Below are positions 33,316-42,082 of a stretch of 64,000 nt of DNA, one piece after another. The stretch is from Natrarchaeobius oligotrophus (lineage in GTDB: Archaea; Halobacteriota; Halobacteria; Halobacteriales; Natrialbaceae): assembly GCF_003841465.1 (NCBI RefSeq), contig NZ_REFZ01000003.1, forward strand, positions 1 to 64,000, read 5' to 3'. The notes beneath the pieces were generated by a model. The model worked only from the letters and a program-made list of their open reading frames with translations, did not search any database and was not told where the DNA came from. The position numbers and the translations under genes are program-made. The first letter of the stretch is position 1. The number at the start of each line of letters is the position of its first letter.

Positions 33316-34854
33316 GTGACCGACGAGACCTACGTCGGCGCGGTCGACCAGGGGACGACCGGGACGCGGTTCATCGTCTTCGACCACGGCGGCCGGGTCG
33401 TCTCGAACGCCTACGAGACGCACGAACAGCGGTATCCGGAGCCTGGGTGGGTCGAACACGATCCGCTCGAGATCTGGGAAAATACGAAAGCCGTCATCAC
33501 GCGCGCGCTCGGGCAAGCCGGTATCGCCCCCGAACAGCTCGAGACCATCGGCGTGACGAACCAGCGGGAGACGACGGTGCTGTGGGACGCCGACACTGGC
33601 ACCCCCGTCTACAACGCGATCGTCTGGCAGGACCGGCGAACGACCGAGCGCATCGAACGCCTGGAAGAAAACGGCGCGGTCGAGGCCATCCGATCGAAGA
33701 CCGGCCTCGAGCCCGACGCCTACTTCTCCGCGACGAAAGCGGAGTGGTTGCTCGAGGAGGCCGATCCGATCAAGATGGAACGCGCCCGGCCCGCGGACGT
33801 CCGCGACCGCGCCGAGCGCGGCGAGGTCCTGTTCGGGACGATCGACAGCTGGCTGATCTACAACCTCACCGGCGAGCACGTCACGGAAGTGACTAACGCC
33901 TCGCGGACGATGCTGTACAACGTTCACGACCTCGCGTGGGACGACGAACTTCTCGAGACGTTTTCGATCCCCAGAGCGATGTTGCCCGACGTGCGCCCCT
34001 CGAGCGACGACGAGACGTACGGGACGACCGATCCCGACGGATTTCTCGGGGCGGCAGTGCCCGTCGCAGGGGCGCTCGGCGACCAGCAGGCGGCGCTGTT
34101 CGGCCAGACCTGCTTCGATCCCGGCGACGCGAAAAACACCTACGGCACCGGCTCGTTCTTCCTGATGAACACCGGCGAGGAGGCCGTCGCGTCCGACCAC
34201 GGTCTGCTCACGACGATCGGTTTCCAGCGTTCGGGCGAGCCCGTTCAGTACGCCCTCGAGGGAGCGATCTTCGCCACCGGAGCCGCAATCGAGTGGCTCG
34301 AGGACGTCTCGCTGATCGACGAGCCGTCCCAGACCGCAGAACTCGCCCGGAGCGTCGACTCGACCGACGGCGTCTACGTCGTTCCGGCGTTCACCGGCCT
34401 CGGAGCGCCCCACTGGGATCAGCGCGCGCGAGGGACGATCGTCGGCATGACCCGGGGGACCCGCAAAGAGCACATCGTCCGCGCGACCCTCGAGTCGATC
34501 GCCTACCAGACCCGCGACGTCGCCGAGGCGATGGAGGCCGACTCCGGCATCGAGATGACCGCGCTGAAAGTCGACGGGGGAGCCGTCAAGAACAACTTCC
34601 TCTGTCAGCTCCAGTCGGACATCATCGGCACGCGGATCGTTCGGCCGGTCGTCGACGAGACGACCGCGCTCGGGTCCGCCTACGCCGCTGGCCTGGCCGT
34701 CGGCTACTGGGACGACCTCGAGGAGCTGCGCAGCAACTGGCGGGTCGACCGCGAGTTCGACCCCGAGATGGACGAAGACCTCGCGGACGAGCGCCACGAG
34801 CGCTGGAGTCAGGCCGTCGATCGCTCGCGCGACTGGGCTCGAGACGAACGGTGA
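33316..34854 (+). CDS. glpK: Glycerol kinase
   Basis: A 512-residue FGGY-family kinase. It starts YVGAVDQGTTGTRFIVFDH (ATP site), with TNQRETTVLWD, NAIVWQDRRT, the FGTIDSWLIYNLTG segment, GALGDQQAALFGQ, NTYGTGSFFLMNTG and the C-terminal DGGAVKNNFLCQLQSDI signature. It phosphorylates glycerol to sn-glycerol-3-phosphate, the substrate of the divergent glpABC enzymes; glycerol from Dunaliella is a main carbon source in brines. The GTG start at 33316 is the only one fitting the family N-terminus. Confidence 0.96.
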   Translation: MTDETYVGAVDQGTTGTRFIVFDHGGRVVSNAYETHEQRYPEPGWVEHDPLEIWENTKAVITRALGQAGIAPEQLETIGVTNQRETTVLWDADTGTPVYNAIVWQDRRTTERIERLEENGAVEAIRSKTGLEPDAYFSATKAEWLLEEADPIKMERARPADVRDRAERGEVLFGTIDSWLIYNLTGEHVTEVTNASRTMLYNVHDLAWDDELLETFSIPRAMLPDVRPSSDDETYGTTDPDGFLGAAVPVAGALGDQQAALFGQTCFDPGDAKNTYGTGSFFLMNTGEEAVASDHGLLTTIGFQRSGEPVQYALEGAIFATGAAIEWLEDVSLIDEPSQTAELARSVDSTDGVYVVPAFTGLGAPHWDQRARGTIVGMTRGTRKEHIVRATLESIAYQTRDVAEAMEADSGIEMTALKVDGGAVKNNFLCQLQSDIIGTRIVRPVVDETTALGSAYAAGLAVGYWDDLEELRSNWRVDREFDPEMDEDLADERHERWSQAVDRSRDWARDER

Positions 34855-35028
34855 CGCGGTTTCGATCGCTTCGAGCGTCGACTCCTCGGGCTCGTCGAGA
34901 TCACCGGTGGCTGTCGGCTCTCGGCGACGTTCTCGGGTCGAACCGACGCGCGCCTCGAGTCGACCTACCAGACGAACGAACGGTTCCGCTTTCGGAACGT
35001 TTGATACCGTCTGTCTGAAACCTCCACC

Positions 35029-36186
35029 GTGACTCGCGCCCGCCTGTTCGCCTCCCTCTGTGGCCTGGTGTTCTTTCTCAATCTCGCCAGAATTATCTTC
35101 GCGCCGCTGCTCGACGTCTTCATCGCGGAGTTCGGGATCGGTGAGGCGACCGCCGGGCTGATCGTGACGCTGGCGTGGGTCGGCAGCGCGTCGCTCCGGC
35201 TCCCGACCGGGTGGCTCCTCACGAAGGTACCGCGCCACCACATCGTTCTCGCGTCCGGCACGATTCTCGCGGTCTCGTCCGCGATCGCCGCGACCGCGAC
35301 GACGGTCCCGCACCTGATGGCCGGGGCGTTCTTCATGGGCATCGCGTCGGGCGTCTACTTCGTCTCGGCGAACCCCCTGCTGAGCGAACTGTATCCCGAA
35401 CGCGTCGGGCGCGCGATGGGGATCCACGGCGGCGCGAGCCAGATCGCGGCGGTGATCGCCGCCCCGCTGGTCGCGCTCACGCTGTTCGTCGACTGGCGGC
35501 TCTCGCTGTGGACGATCGCCGTCGGCGCGGCGCTGGTGACGATCTACACCTGGTTCGCCGCGAAACGAACCGAGATGCCCCGGGCTGGTGAGGCCGACCG
35601 CGACTTCGTCGCCGGCGCGCTCTCGGAGTGGCGACTCATCGTCACCGCGCTCGCGCTCGTCGGCGCGACGGTGTTCGTCTGGCAGGGCGTGTTCAACTTC
35701 TACGAGCTGTACATGCAATCGAAGGGGCTCTCCGGTCGACAGGCGTCGGCGATGCTCACGATCGTCTTCGTCGCCGGCGTCCCCTCGTTCTACGTCGGCG
35801 GCGACCTCGCCGACAGGCTCCCCCACGTCCCCTACCTGCTGGGCATCGTCGGCACGTTCTCCGTCTGTCTGTTCGCGCTGACGCTGGCCGAAGGCCTGCT
35901 CGCGATGGTCGCACTCTCCGCGATCGTCGGCTTCGTCATCCACGTGCTGTTTCCCGCGGTGGACACCTACCTGCTCGATACGCTGCCCGATTCGACGCGA
36001 GCGAGCGCCTACGCCGTGTTCAGCTCGGTCTGGATGCTCACGCAGGCGCTCGGCTCGTCCGTCCTCGGCGCGTTCATCGAGGGCGGATACACCTACGACG
36101 GCGTGTTCGCCGCCGCCGCCGCCTTCCTCGCCGCGTCGGTGGTCGTCCTCACCGCCCTCGAGCGGGCGGGGCGACTGCCGAGTTGA
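35029..36186 (+). CDS. MFS transporter
   Basis: A 385-residue twelve-helix major facilitator protein. It has the loop 2-3 motif LPTGWLLTKVPRHH, FFMGIASGVYFVSANPLLSELYPERVGRAMGIHG in helices 4-5, and in the second half GGDLADRLPHVPYLLG. It resembles NarK/CynX-type and sugar-phosphate antiporter relatives; the substrate is not clear. It follows glpK by about 170 bases on the same strand and could move a glycerol metabolite, though it has its own TATA-like box (GTTTGATACC, about 34999-35008) close to the leaderless GTG start. Confidence 0.85.
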   Translation: MTRARLFASLCGLVFFLNLARIIFAPLLDVFIAEFGIGEATAGLIVTLAWVGSASLRLPTGWLLTKVPRHHIVLASGTILAVSSAIAATATTVPHLMAGAFFMGIASGVYFVSANPLLSELYPERVGRAMGIHGGASQIAAVIAAPLVALTLFVDWRLSLWTIAVGAALVTIYTWFAAKRTEMPRAGEADRDFVAGALSEWRLIVTALALVGATVFVWQGVFNFYELYMQSKGLSGRQASAMLTIVFVAGVPSFYVGGDLADRLPHVPYLLGIVGTFSVCLFALTLAEGLLAMVALSAIVGFVIHVLFPAVDTYLLDTLPDSTRASAYAVFSSVWMLTQALGSSVLGAFIEGGYTYDGVFAAAAAFLAASVVVLTALERAGRLPS

Positions 36187-36340
36187 GCGGCGGCGAAATC
36201 CGAATCGCTCGAAGTGCAACGGGTCGGTGGCCGAAACCGTGCCGGTTGACGACGTCAGATCTCGAGTTCGATTCGCGATCGAGAACGCGAAAGCGAATCG
36301 TCCGACGACAGTCAGAGACGCGTTCGGCCCGCGGAGACCG

Positions 36341-36605
36341 TCAGTACGTCTCGACGTCGACTCCGGGCGGTTCGAAATCGTCGACGGTTCGCGTGAAGAC
36401 GGGTTCGTCCAGTACGTCGGCCGCCGCGGCGATCTGTGCATCGTTCCATCCGATTCCGCTGTCGACACCCGCGGCGTCGTCCGCCGCCGCGAGAAGTCTA
36501 CCCGCGACTCGAGCGATTTCCTCGTCGGTGTCTATCAGACGGAGCTACGAAGTTCGCACCGACGAACTGAGCGACCGTGCTGGTGAGCCGCTCACGACGA
36601 GAGAT
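36341..36605 (-). pseudogene. PIN-domain (VapC-like) toxin remnant
   Basis: Read on the minus strand, the region gives the C-terminal half of a VapC-type PIN protein: LRLIDTDEEIARVAGRLLAA, then GWNDAQIAAAADVLDEPVFT and RTVDDFEPPGVDVETY, ending at a stop at 36341-36343. The WNDAQIAA and TRTVDDFE motifs carry the conserved acidic residues of PIN nucleases. An in-frame TAG (36545-36547) interrupts the frame, and the N-terminal part with the first catalytic Asp is missing. No antitoxin gene is beside it. This is a dead toxin fragment. Confidence 0.65.
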
Positions 36606-36642
36606 GCGACCGCTTTAGGCTGCTCGTCCCCGACGTGGGAGT

Positions 36643-37323
36643 ATGACAGCCGATCCGCCGCTCGTGCTCGACGTCGACGGGACCCTGACCCGCCCCGACG
36701 CCTGGGGGATCGATCCGCGCATCTTCGATCCGATCCGCGAGTGGGACGGCCCGATCGTGATCGCCACGGGAAAGGCCTTCCCGTATCCGATCGCTCTCTG
36801 TCACTTCGCGGGCATCCCCGAGCTGGTCGTCGCCGAAAACGGCGGCGTCGTCTACACCGGCGACGACGTCTTCGTTACCGCCGACCGGGCGGCCGCGCGC
36901 GCCGTCGCCGAGGCCTACCGCGACGCCGGCTACTCGCTCGGCTGGGGCGACGAAGACACCGTCAACCGCTGGCGCGAGACGGAGGTCGCCGTCAGCAGGG
37001 ACCAGCCCCTCGAGCCGCTTCGCGAGATCGCCGCCGACCACGGCCTCGAGGTGGTCGACACCGGCTACGCCTACCACGTCAAGGATACGACGCCGAACAA
37101 GGGCGACGGCGTCGTCCGGATCGCAGAGCACGTCGGGTTCGATCCGGGCGACGCCGTCGCCGTCGGCGACTCCGTCAACGACGTCTCGACGTTCTCGGTC
37201 GTCGGCCGCAGCTTCGCCGTCGCCAACGCGGACGACGACGCGAAAGACGCCGCCGACGAAGTGCTCGAGGACGCACACGCCGACGGCACGCTCGCGGTGC
37301 TCGAGCGCGTTCGAGGGTCGTGA
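36643..37323 (+). CDS. Phosphoglycolate phosphatase, archaeal HAD type
   Basis: A 226-residue HAD-superfamily hydrolase of the Cof/TA0175 type. Motif I is LVLDVDGTLTRPD, motif II IATGKAFPYPIAL, the lysine of motif III lies in TTPNKGDGVVRIAEH, and motif IV is AVGDSVNDVSTFSVVG. The cap is the C2b kind (VVAENGGVVYTG). It would dephosphorylate 2-phosphoglycolate or a related small phosphate in the cytoplasm. A TATA-like GCTTTAGGC about 30 bases upstream of the ATG indicates a leaderless transcript. Confidence 0.9.
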   Translation: MTADPPLVLDVDGTLTRPDAWGIDPRIFDPIREWDGPIVIATGKAFPYPIALCHFAGIPELVVAENGGVVYTGDDVFVTADRAAARAVAEAYRDAGYSLGWGDEDTVNRWRETEVAVSRDQPLEPLREIAADHGLEVVDTGYAYHVKDTTPNKGDGVVRIAEHVGFDPGDAVAVGDSVNDVSTFSVVGRSFAVANADDDAKDAADEVLEDAHADGTLAVLERVRGS

Positions 37324-37369
37324 GTTACTCAAGTTTGAGGGTCGTGAGTTACTCAAAATCGATTTTGAG
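37313..37369. repeat. 20-bp direct repeat and 18-bp palindrome
   Basis: A 20-base sequence ending GTGAGTTACTCAA occurs at 37313-37332 and again at 37337-37356; the first copy contains the phosphatase stop codon. Each copy holds the small palindrome GAGT-T-ACTC. The second runs into a perfect 18-base palindrome, CTCAAAATCGATTTTGAG, at 37352-37369. It lies 65 bases before the ArsR-type gene, so it may be an operator cluster for that regulator, a terminator of the phosphatase gene, or both. Confidence 0.6.
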
Positions 37370-37433
37370 CGACGGAAGTAGTTACGTACGCCGGGATCGA
37401 ACGGGGAGGTAACGACCACCGCCGCCCCGATCC

Positions 37434-37895
37434 ATGTCACGACTCCTCCCCACGACGTCGAACGCGTCGACCGACCGGACGGGCCAGCCGTCCCTGCTGT
37501 GTATCGACGACGACCGAACGAGCGAAGTCCTCGCCGCGCTCTCGTCGGAGACGGCCCGGACGATCTTCCGGGAACTGAACGACCGTCCGTTGACGGCGAC
37601 GGCGCTGGCGGACCGCCTCGAGATGTCGATCCAGAGCGTCAGCTACCACCTCGAGAACCTCTCTGCGGTCGGCCTCATCGAGGTCGCCGACACCTGTTAC
37701 TCCGAGAAAGGTCGCGAGATGGACGTCTACACCGTCTCCTCGGAGCCGCTGGTGTTGTTTCTGGGCACCGAAGACGACCAGCCCGGCCTCCGGGTGGCGT
37801 TCAAGAACCTCGCCGTTGCGGTCGGTCCCGTTTCGATACTCATCGCCCTCTGGGAGACGCTGGTCCGACTCGTCGGCTCCGACGCGAGCGGCTAA
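37434..37895 (+). CDS. ArsR-type winged-helix regulator
   Basis: A 153-residue protein. Residues about 30-95 form a winged helix: EVLAALSSETARTIFRELND, the recognition helix region SIQSVSYHLENLSAVGLIEV, and a wing with VYTVSSEPLVLFLG. The C-terminal segment (about 120-146) is hydrophobic (LAVAVGPVSILIALWETLVRL) and may dimerise or touch the membrane. A strong ribosome binding site (GGGGAGGT) lies 22 bases before the ATG. Palindromes immediately upstream suggest self-regulation. It precedes a membrane protein gene on the same strand by about 70 bases. Confidence 0.8.
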   Translation: MSRLLPTTSNASTDRTGQPSLLCIDDDRTSEVLAALSSETARTIFRELNDRPLTATALADRLEMSIQSVSYHLENLSAVGLIEVADTCYSEKGREMDVYTVSSEPLVLFLGTEDDQPGLRVAFKNLAVAVGPVSILIALWETLVRLVGSDASG

Positions 37896-37967
37896 CGGAG
37901 GCGGATCGTGTCGTCTCCAGATACATTCCGGAGCGTTTATGATTTCTGGCGCGGGCGTCTCGAGCGG

Positions 37968-38783
37968 ATGGTCGATCGAATCGAGCGCCGCGAGGACGTC
38001 GACGGCTGTGCGTGCCTCGAGTGTCGGGGCGTCAGCGCGGGCGTCACGCGGCGGCGAATCGGCGACGTGCTCCTGTGGGCCGTCGGCGTGCTCCGTAACC
38101 GGCGCTCGATTCTCCTCGTCTTTCTCGCGGTCGCCGCCGTCCAGTTCGTCGGGTTCGTCGGACCGCCTGCAGTCGAAGTCACGCTCAGTTTCGTCGTCTT
38201 CACGGGCGGTCTGTTCGCCCGCAGCTACGCCGGGACGATCGTCGCGGGCGAACTCGTCGACCGACGATACGCGCCGACGACCGCGGCGGCCCACGCGCTC
38301 CGTCGGCTGCCGGCGGTGGTCGCGACGCTGCTTTTCACGTTCCTTTCGACGATGGCTCTCACCGTCGTCGGCGTGCTCGCGGGGGCCGCGGTGCTGTTCG
38401 CCGACTCGCCGGTCGTCACCGCCGCCGGAATCGTCGCGCTCGCCGTCACCGTCGTCCTCGTGATCGTCGTCCTCGTCAAGTTCATCCTCGCGCCCGAGGC
38501 GGTCGTCGTCGGCGGTTACGGACCGATCGCCGCGCTCGCCGTGAGCTGGGGACTCGTCTCGTTCCGACGGCGGACGACGATCGTGCTCGTCAGCCTCGTC
38601 GTCGCGATCGCCACCGCATTCGCGATCACCGAGATCAGCGCCGCCACGGCCACCCACCCCGTCGTCGGCTCGCCGCCGACGCGGCTGGTCGTCCTCGCGG
38701 GAAGCTCGCTCGCGACGTACCTCTCCGGCGCGATCACCGCGATCGTATTCGCACACCTCTACGTCCAGCGGATTCTCGAGTGA
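37968..38783 (+). CDS. Multi-spanning membrane protein, unknown
   Basis: A 271-residue membrane protein with about six to seven predicted helices after a cysteine-bearing cytoplasmic N-terminus (CACLEC). I chose the ATG at 37968 because a TATA-like box (GCGTTTATGAT, 37933-37943) sits at the leaderless distance; an in-frame GTG at 37908 would add 20 residues. The family is not recognised, although the layout resembles haloarchaeal DUF proteins of the DUF4013/YciC kind. It follows the ArsR-type gene, so it may be its target. Confidence 0.7.
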   Translation: MVDRIERREDVDGCACLECRGVSAGVTRRRIGDVLLWAVGVLRNRRSILLVFLAVAAVQFVGFVGPPAVEVTLSFVVFTGGLFARSYAGTIVAGELVDRRYAPTTAAAHALRRLPAVVATLLFTFLSTMALTVVGVLAGAAVLFADSPVVTAAGIVALAVTVVLVIVVLVKFILAPEAVVVGGYGPIAALAVSWGLVSFRRRTTIVLVSLVVAIATAFAITEISAATATHPVVGSPPTRLVVLAGSSLATYLSGAITAIVFAHLYVQRILE

Positions 38784-38972
38784 TCGGCCGTCCGACGCGA
38801 GCGGTCGAAATCGATCGGATCGGCGCTTCCGGTCGGGCCGCATCCGGCGCAGACGACGATCGAACTCGTGGACGTGATCGGTATCGCCCCCTCGTCGTCG
38901 ATCACGAGATCGCGGTCGGATTCGCGCTCGAGACGGCCGTCGCCGCTCGAGTTCGAAGGGCGCGATCCGGCG

Positions 38973-40385
38973 TCAGTGATCGTGGTCGTGGTCGTGATCG
39001 TGGTCGTGTCCGTGGCCGCCGTCGCTCGCCTTGCCGAGATCGCCGCCGGCGACGAGCGCGTCGTGGTCGCCCTCGATCATGTCCATGTTCTTGAGCGTGT
39101 CTCGCTCTTCGAACTCCTCGACGGCGTTCAGCAGGTCCTCCTGGGTCAGTGTCGTCCGATCCTCGGTCAGCGCCTCGAGGACGGCCTCCCGGAGCACCAT
39201 CCGGAGGTCGCTGCCGGTCAGGCCCTCGGTGATCTCGGCGATGAGCTGGGGATCGAACTCCTCGATTCGCATCTGGCGGGTGATGACCCGGAGGATGTCC
39301 GTCCGCATGTCGTAGTCGGGTTTGGGAAAGTTGATGATCTCGTCGAAGCGCCGCCAGGCCGCGTCGTCGAGTTGGTCTGGATGGTTGGTCGCGCCGATCA
39401 GCAAAACGTCGTCTTCGATCAGCGAGATGTTGTCGATGCTCTTGAGCAGCGTGTTGACCGCCCGCTTCAAGGCGGCGTGTTCGTCGCTTCGGCGGGTCTT
39501 GGCGACGAAGTCGAACTCGTCGATGAACAGAATACACGGAGAAAGTCGCTTCGCCACCTCGAAGGTCTTGTCGACGTTCTTTGCGGTTTCGCCCAGGTAC
39601 TGGGAGGTGATCATCGAGAGTTTGACCTCGACGAACGGCAGGTCCATGTCCCGCGCCAGCGCCTGTGCGGTCGAGGTCTTGCCGGTGCCCGGCGGGCCGA
39701 CGAACAGCAGTTTCCCGATCTCGCGCAGCCCGATCTGTGCGAGGTAGTCGCGGTGTTCGATCGCCTTGGAAATTTTGTCGATCTCGGCCTCCTGTCCGTC
39801 GGTGAGCACGAGGTCGTCGAGCGTGATGTCGACCTCCTCGGGCGCGCGAACCTCGACGAGGTCGAGCATCTCCTCGTCCTCTTCGTCGTCGAAGTACTCC
39901 TCGAGCAGGCCGTCGATCCAGACGCGGTCGGCCTGGATCGGCCGGTTTCGATCGCGAGCCTCCTCGTGGTCGACGTCGAACGCGGAGCCGTACTCGTCGT
40001 GTTCGTCGAAGTGTTTCGCCAGCGTGGGATTCTCGCGCAACCGTTCGTCGTCGGCCCGCTCGACGAACCAGCGCTCGGCCATCCCCTGCTCGGCGAGCGT
40101 AACTGTTCCGGAGAACTCGTCGCGCTCGGTGAACATCAGCTCCGAGACGGCGTCCCACGGCTGATCGACGCCCGTGGCCGCCCGCGCGGCGCTGTTGGTC
40201 GCCGACAGCGGTCGACTGATTCCGGAGCGATCGGGTGCCCCCTGACCGCCGTCGCCGTCGCCGCTCGCGGTCCAGAATACCTGGCGAAACGACGGCGGTA
40301 AATCGTTCTCGTCCAGCGTCCTGTCGTCCGAATACACGCTCGTCGTGAGCAGAAACTCCACGACATCGAGCGCCGCATCACTCAT
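38973..40385 (-). CDS. AAA ATPase with a His-Asp tail
   Basis: A 470-residue classical AAA protein with one ATPase domain. Walker A is VGPPGTGKTSTAQALARD, Walker B CILFIDEFDFVAKTR, sensor 1 LLIGATNHPDQLDDAAWRRFDEI, followed by the four-helix lid and arginine fingers as in proteasome/FtsH-type ATPases. The first 170 residues are an acidic domain of unknown fold. The protein ends in an alternating His-Asp run (GHGHDHDHDHDHDHDH) that should bind Ni, Zn or Co. The ATG at 40385 begins the conserved protein. Its substrate is unknown; it stands alone between two convergent/divergent genes. Confidence 0.88.
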   Translation of the reverse strand: MSDAALDVVEFLLTTSVYSDDRTLDENDLPPSFRQVFWTASGDGDGGQGAPDRSGISRPLSATNSAARAATGVDQPWDAVSELMFTERDEFSGTVTLAEQGMAERWFVERADDERLRENPTLAKHFDEHDEYGSAFDVDHEEARDRNRPIQADRVWIDGLLEEYFDDEEDEEMLDLVEVRAPEEVDITLDDLVLTDGQEAEIDKISKAIEHRDYLAQIGLREIGKLLFVGPPGTGKTSTAQALARDMDLPFVEVKLSMITSQYLGETAKNVDKTFEVAKRLSPCILFIDEFDFVAKTRRSDEHAALKRAVNTLLKSIDNISLIEDDVLLIGATNHPDQLDDAAWRRFDEIINFPKPDYDMRTDILRVITRQMRIEEFDPQLIAEITEGLTGSDLRMVLREAVLEALTEDRTTLTQEDLLNAVEEFEERDTLKNMDMIEGDHDALVAGGDLGKASDGGHGHDHDHDHDHDH

Positions 40386-40530
40386 TCGGTCCACGTACTC
40401 ACTACACGCTCTTAACAGCGTCGTCCTGTCGTTCGCCCGACTGTCAGCGTCACCCGTCGTCCAACCACCGCGTTGGGCTCGTCCGGGTAGCGGCACAACG
40501 GTTTTCGTCCATCGGCTCACACACAGTGAT

Positions 40531-40899
40531 ATGAACGTCCTAGTGGGTCTCGGCGGCAGCGACGAATCGGACAAGACGCTCCGGCGGACGATCGAGCGAA
40601 CGCAGGAGGTCGGCGACGAGTTGACGGTGGCCGTCCTCGAAAAACCCGAGACGAAACGCTCACAGGACGAGATGTACGACGTCGCAGCGCGGCTGCTCGA
40701 GAACGAACGCATCGACGCGGAGATCGTTCGCCTCGAGGGCGATCCGGGCAGCGCGTTGGTCAACTACGCCGAACAGGGCGAGTACGACCAGCTGGTGATC
40801 GGCGGCGGCACGCTGAGCCCGATGGGGAAGATTCAGCTCGGACCGATCACCGAGTTCGTCCTGTTGAACGCCCCGACGACCGTCAAACTGGTTCGATAA
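40531..40899 (+). CDS. Universal stress protein, short type
   Basis: A 122-residue UspA-fold protein: MNVLVGLGGSDESDKTLRRT at the start, an ALVNYAEQGEYDQLVIGGG strand, and SPMGKIQLGPITEFVLLNAPTTVKLVR at the end. The ATP loop G-2x-G-9x-G(S/T) is only partly kept (GGGTLSPMGKIQLGPITEF), so nucleotide binding is uncertain. Role in stress survival is inferred from the family. It lies 2 bases from the acetyltransferase gene, so the two form an operon. Confidence 0.85.
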   Translation: MNVLVGLGGSDESDKTLRRTIERTQEVGDELTVAVLEKPETKRSQDEMYDVAARLLENERIDAEIVRLEGDPGSALVNYAEQGEYDQLVIGGGTLSPMGKIQLGPITEFVLLNAPTTVKLVR

Positions 40900-40901
40900 C
40901 G

Positions 40902-41468
40902 ATGACGAGAACGCGAACGTACCCCGACGAGTCCGTCGGTTCGTTCCCGTCACCCCCGTCGACGTTCGAGGATCGCGACGGTCGGGCCATCGAGGTCCGG
41001 GTTCCCGAGCGATTCGACGGCGACGCCCTCGAGGACGTCGTCGAGATGTACGTCGAGTTCGATCCGACCGATCGCGCCCAGGGGATTCCGCCGACCGGTC
41101 GCGAGCGGATCGAAACCTGGCTCGAGGCCATCGCCGATTACAGCGTCAACGTCGTCGCCTCCCACGGGACCGACGCGATCGGCCACGCGATGCTCGTCCC
41201 CGACGTCGACGATCCCTCGTCGCTCGAGGACGCCGCCGACGCCGAGTGGGAGCTTGCGATCTTCGTCCTGCAGGAGTACCAGCGAGCCGGCATCGGAACG
41301 GCGCTGCTCGAATACCTCCTGGGTCACGCCAGCGACGTCGGCATCCGCCGCGTCTGGCTGACCGTCGAGCGCTGGAACCAGCCGGCGATCGCCCTCTACG
41401 AGCGCGTGGGCTTCGAGACGACGGGGGCCGAGAGCTTCGAACAGGAGATGGCGATCAAACTCGAGTAG
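40902..41468 (+). CDS. GNAT N-acetyltransferase
   Basis: A 188-residue GNAT-fold protein with an N-terminal extension of about 30 residues. The acetyl-CoA binding motif A is LAIFVLQEYQRAGIGTALLEYLLGHA, the following strand is GIRRVWLTVERWNQPAIALYERVGFE, and the C-terminus ends in an EQEMAIKLE strand. It should acetylate an amine or protein amino group. The substrate is unknown. It is cotranscribed with the preceding universal stress protein, 2 bases apart. The link between USP and acetyltransferase recalls bacterial USP/Pat pairs but is only inference here. Confidence 0.88.
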   Translation: MTRTRTYPDESVGSFPSPPSTFEDRDGRAIEVRVPERFDGDALEDVVEMYVEFDPTDRAQGIPPTGRERIETWLEAIADYSVNVVASHGTDAIGHAMLVPDVDDPSSLEDAADAEWELAIFVLQEYQRAGIGTALLEYLLGHASDVGIRRVWLTVERWNQPAIALYERVGFETTGAESFEQEMAIKLE

Positions 41469-41522
41469 TTACGCCGGTTCGAGGCGACCTTCTCCGACGG
41501 GGGCGTTCTCCGCTCGAGGATA

Positions 41523-41984
41523 TCAGACGGAGAGAACCGGCTGACTCGCGTAGGAGAGGACGTACTCGGCGGCTTTCTCGAGGACTTCGGCGGAGGCGGC
41601 GTCGGTGACGGACTCCCGTGGCAAGACGATGAAGTCCGCGTCGATCGCGTCGGCGGTGTCGAGAACCACGTTTCCGGGGTGGCGGGTCTTTCGGCTTTGC
41701 GAAAAGCCGTCGTCGACCGACGTCGAAAGCCCGACGTCGGCGTCGGCCGCGGCCTCGCCGACGTCGTCGAAAAACCCCTGGGTGTTCTCCGCGACTGCGT
41801 TTTCGTCGACGGTTCCGGCGTCCATCCCGCGCACGACGCCCCGTCCGAGCACGTACAGCGCGTGAACGGACGCCTCGTAGCGATCCGCGACGGCGATTGC
41901 GTACTCGACGGCGGTGGCGGACTCGTCGCTCCCGTCGACCGGCGCGAGAACGGTGTCGACGGAAAACGGCTCGCTGTCGTCCAT
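41523..41984 (-). CDS. Universal stress protein, lacking the ATP loop
   Basis: A 153-residue USP: FSVDTVLAPVDGSDESATAVEYAIAVADRYEASVHALYV at the start and ADFIVLPRESVTDAASAEVLEKAAEYVLSYASQPVLSV at the end. The ATP-binding loop (G-2x-G-9x-G-S/T) is missing, so it belongs to the non-ATP-binding group. A short insert around residue 110 (SQSRKTRHPGN) replaces the usual turn. It is convergent with the acetyltransferase gene and divergent from another USP gene, so three USP genes lie within 2 kb. Confidence 0.85.
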   Translation of the reverse strand: MDDSEPFSVDTVLAPVDGSDESATAVEYAIAVADRYEASVHALYVLGRGVVRGMDAGTVDENAVAENTQGFFDDVGEAAADADVGLSTSVDDGFSQSRKTRHPGNVVLDTADAIDADFIVLPRESVTDAASAEVLEKAAEYVLSYASQPVLSV

Positions 41985-42082
41985 ACGAGCCAGTGTGTGG
42001 TCCGACCCAAAAAACCCTCCCCCGCCCGGCCGCGGCGGAACGATCGGGAGCGTTTAAGCCGTCCCGGACGCAATTCGGGGGC

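Noticed and set aside
33109-36468. A 1119-codon open frame on the minus strand
   Set aside because: It is antisense to glpK and the MFS gene, is dominated by Arg/Glu/Asp low-complexity sequence, and arises from the high GC third positions of the real genes.
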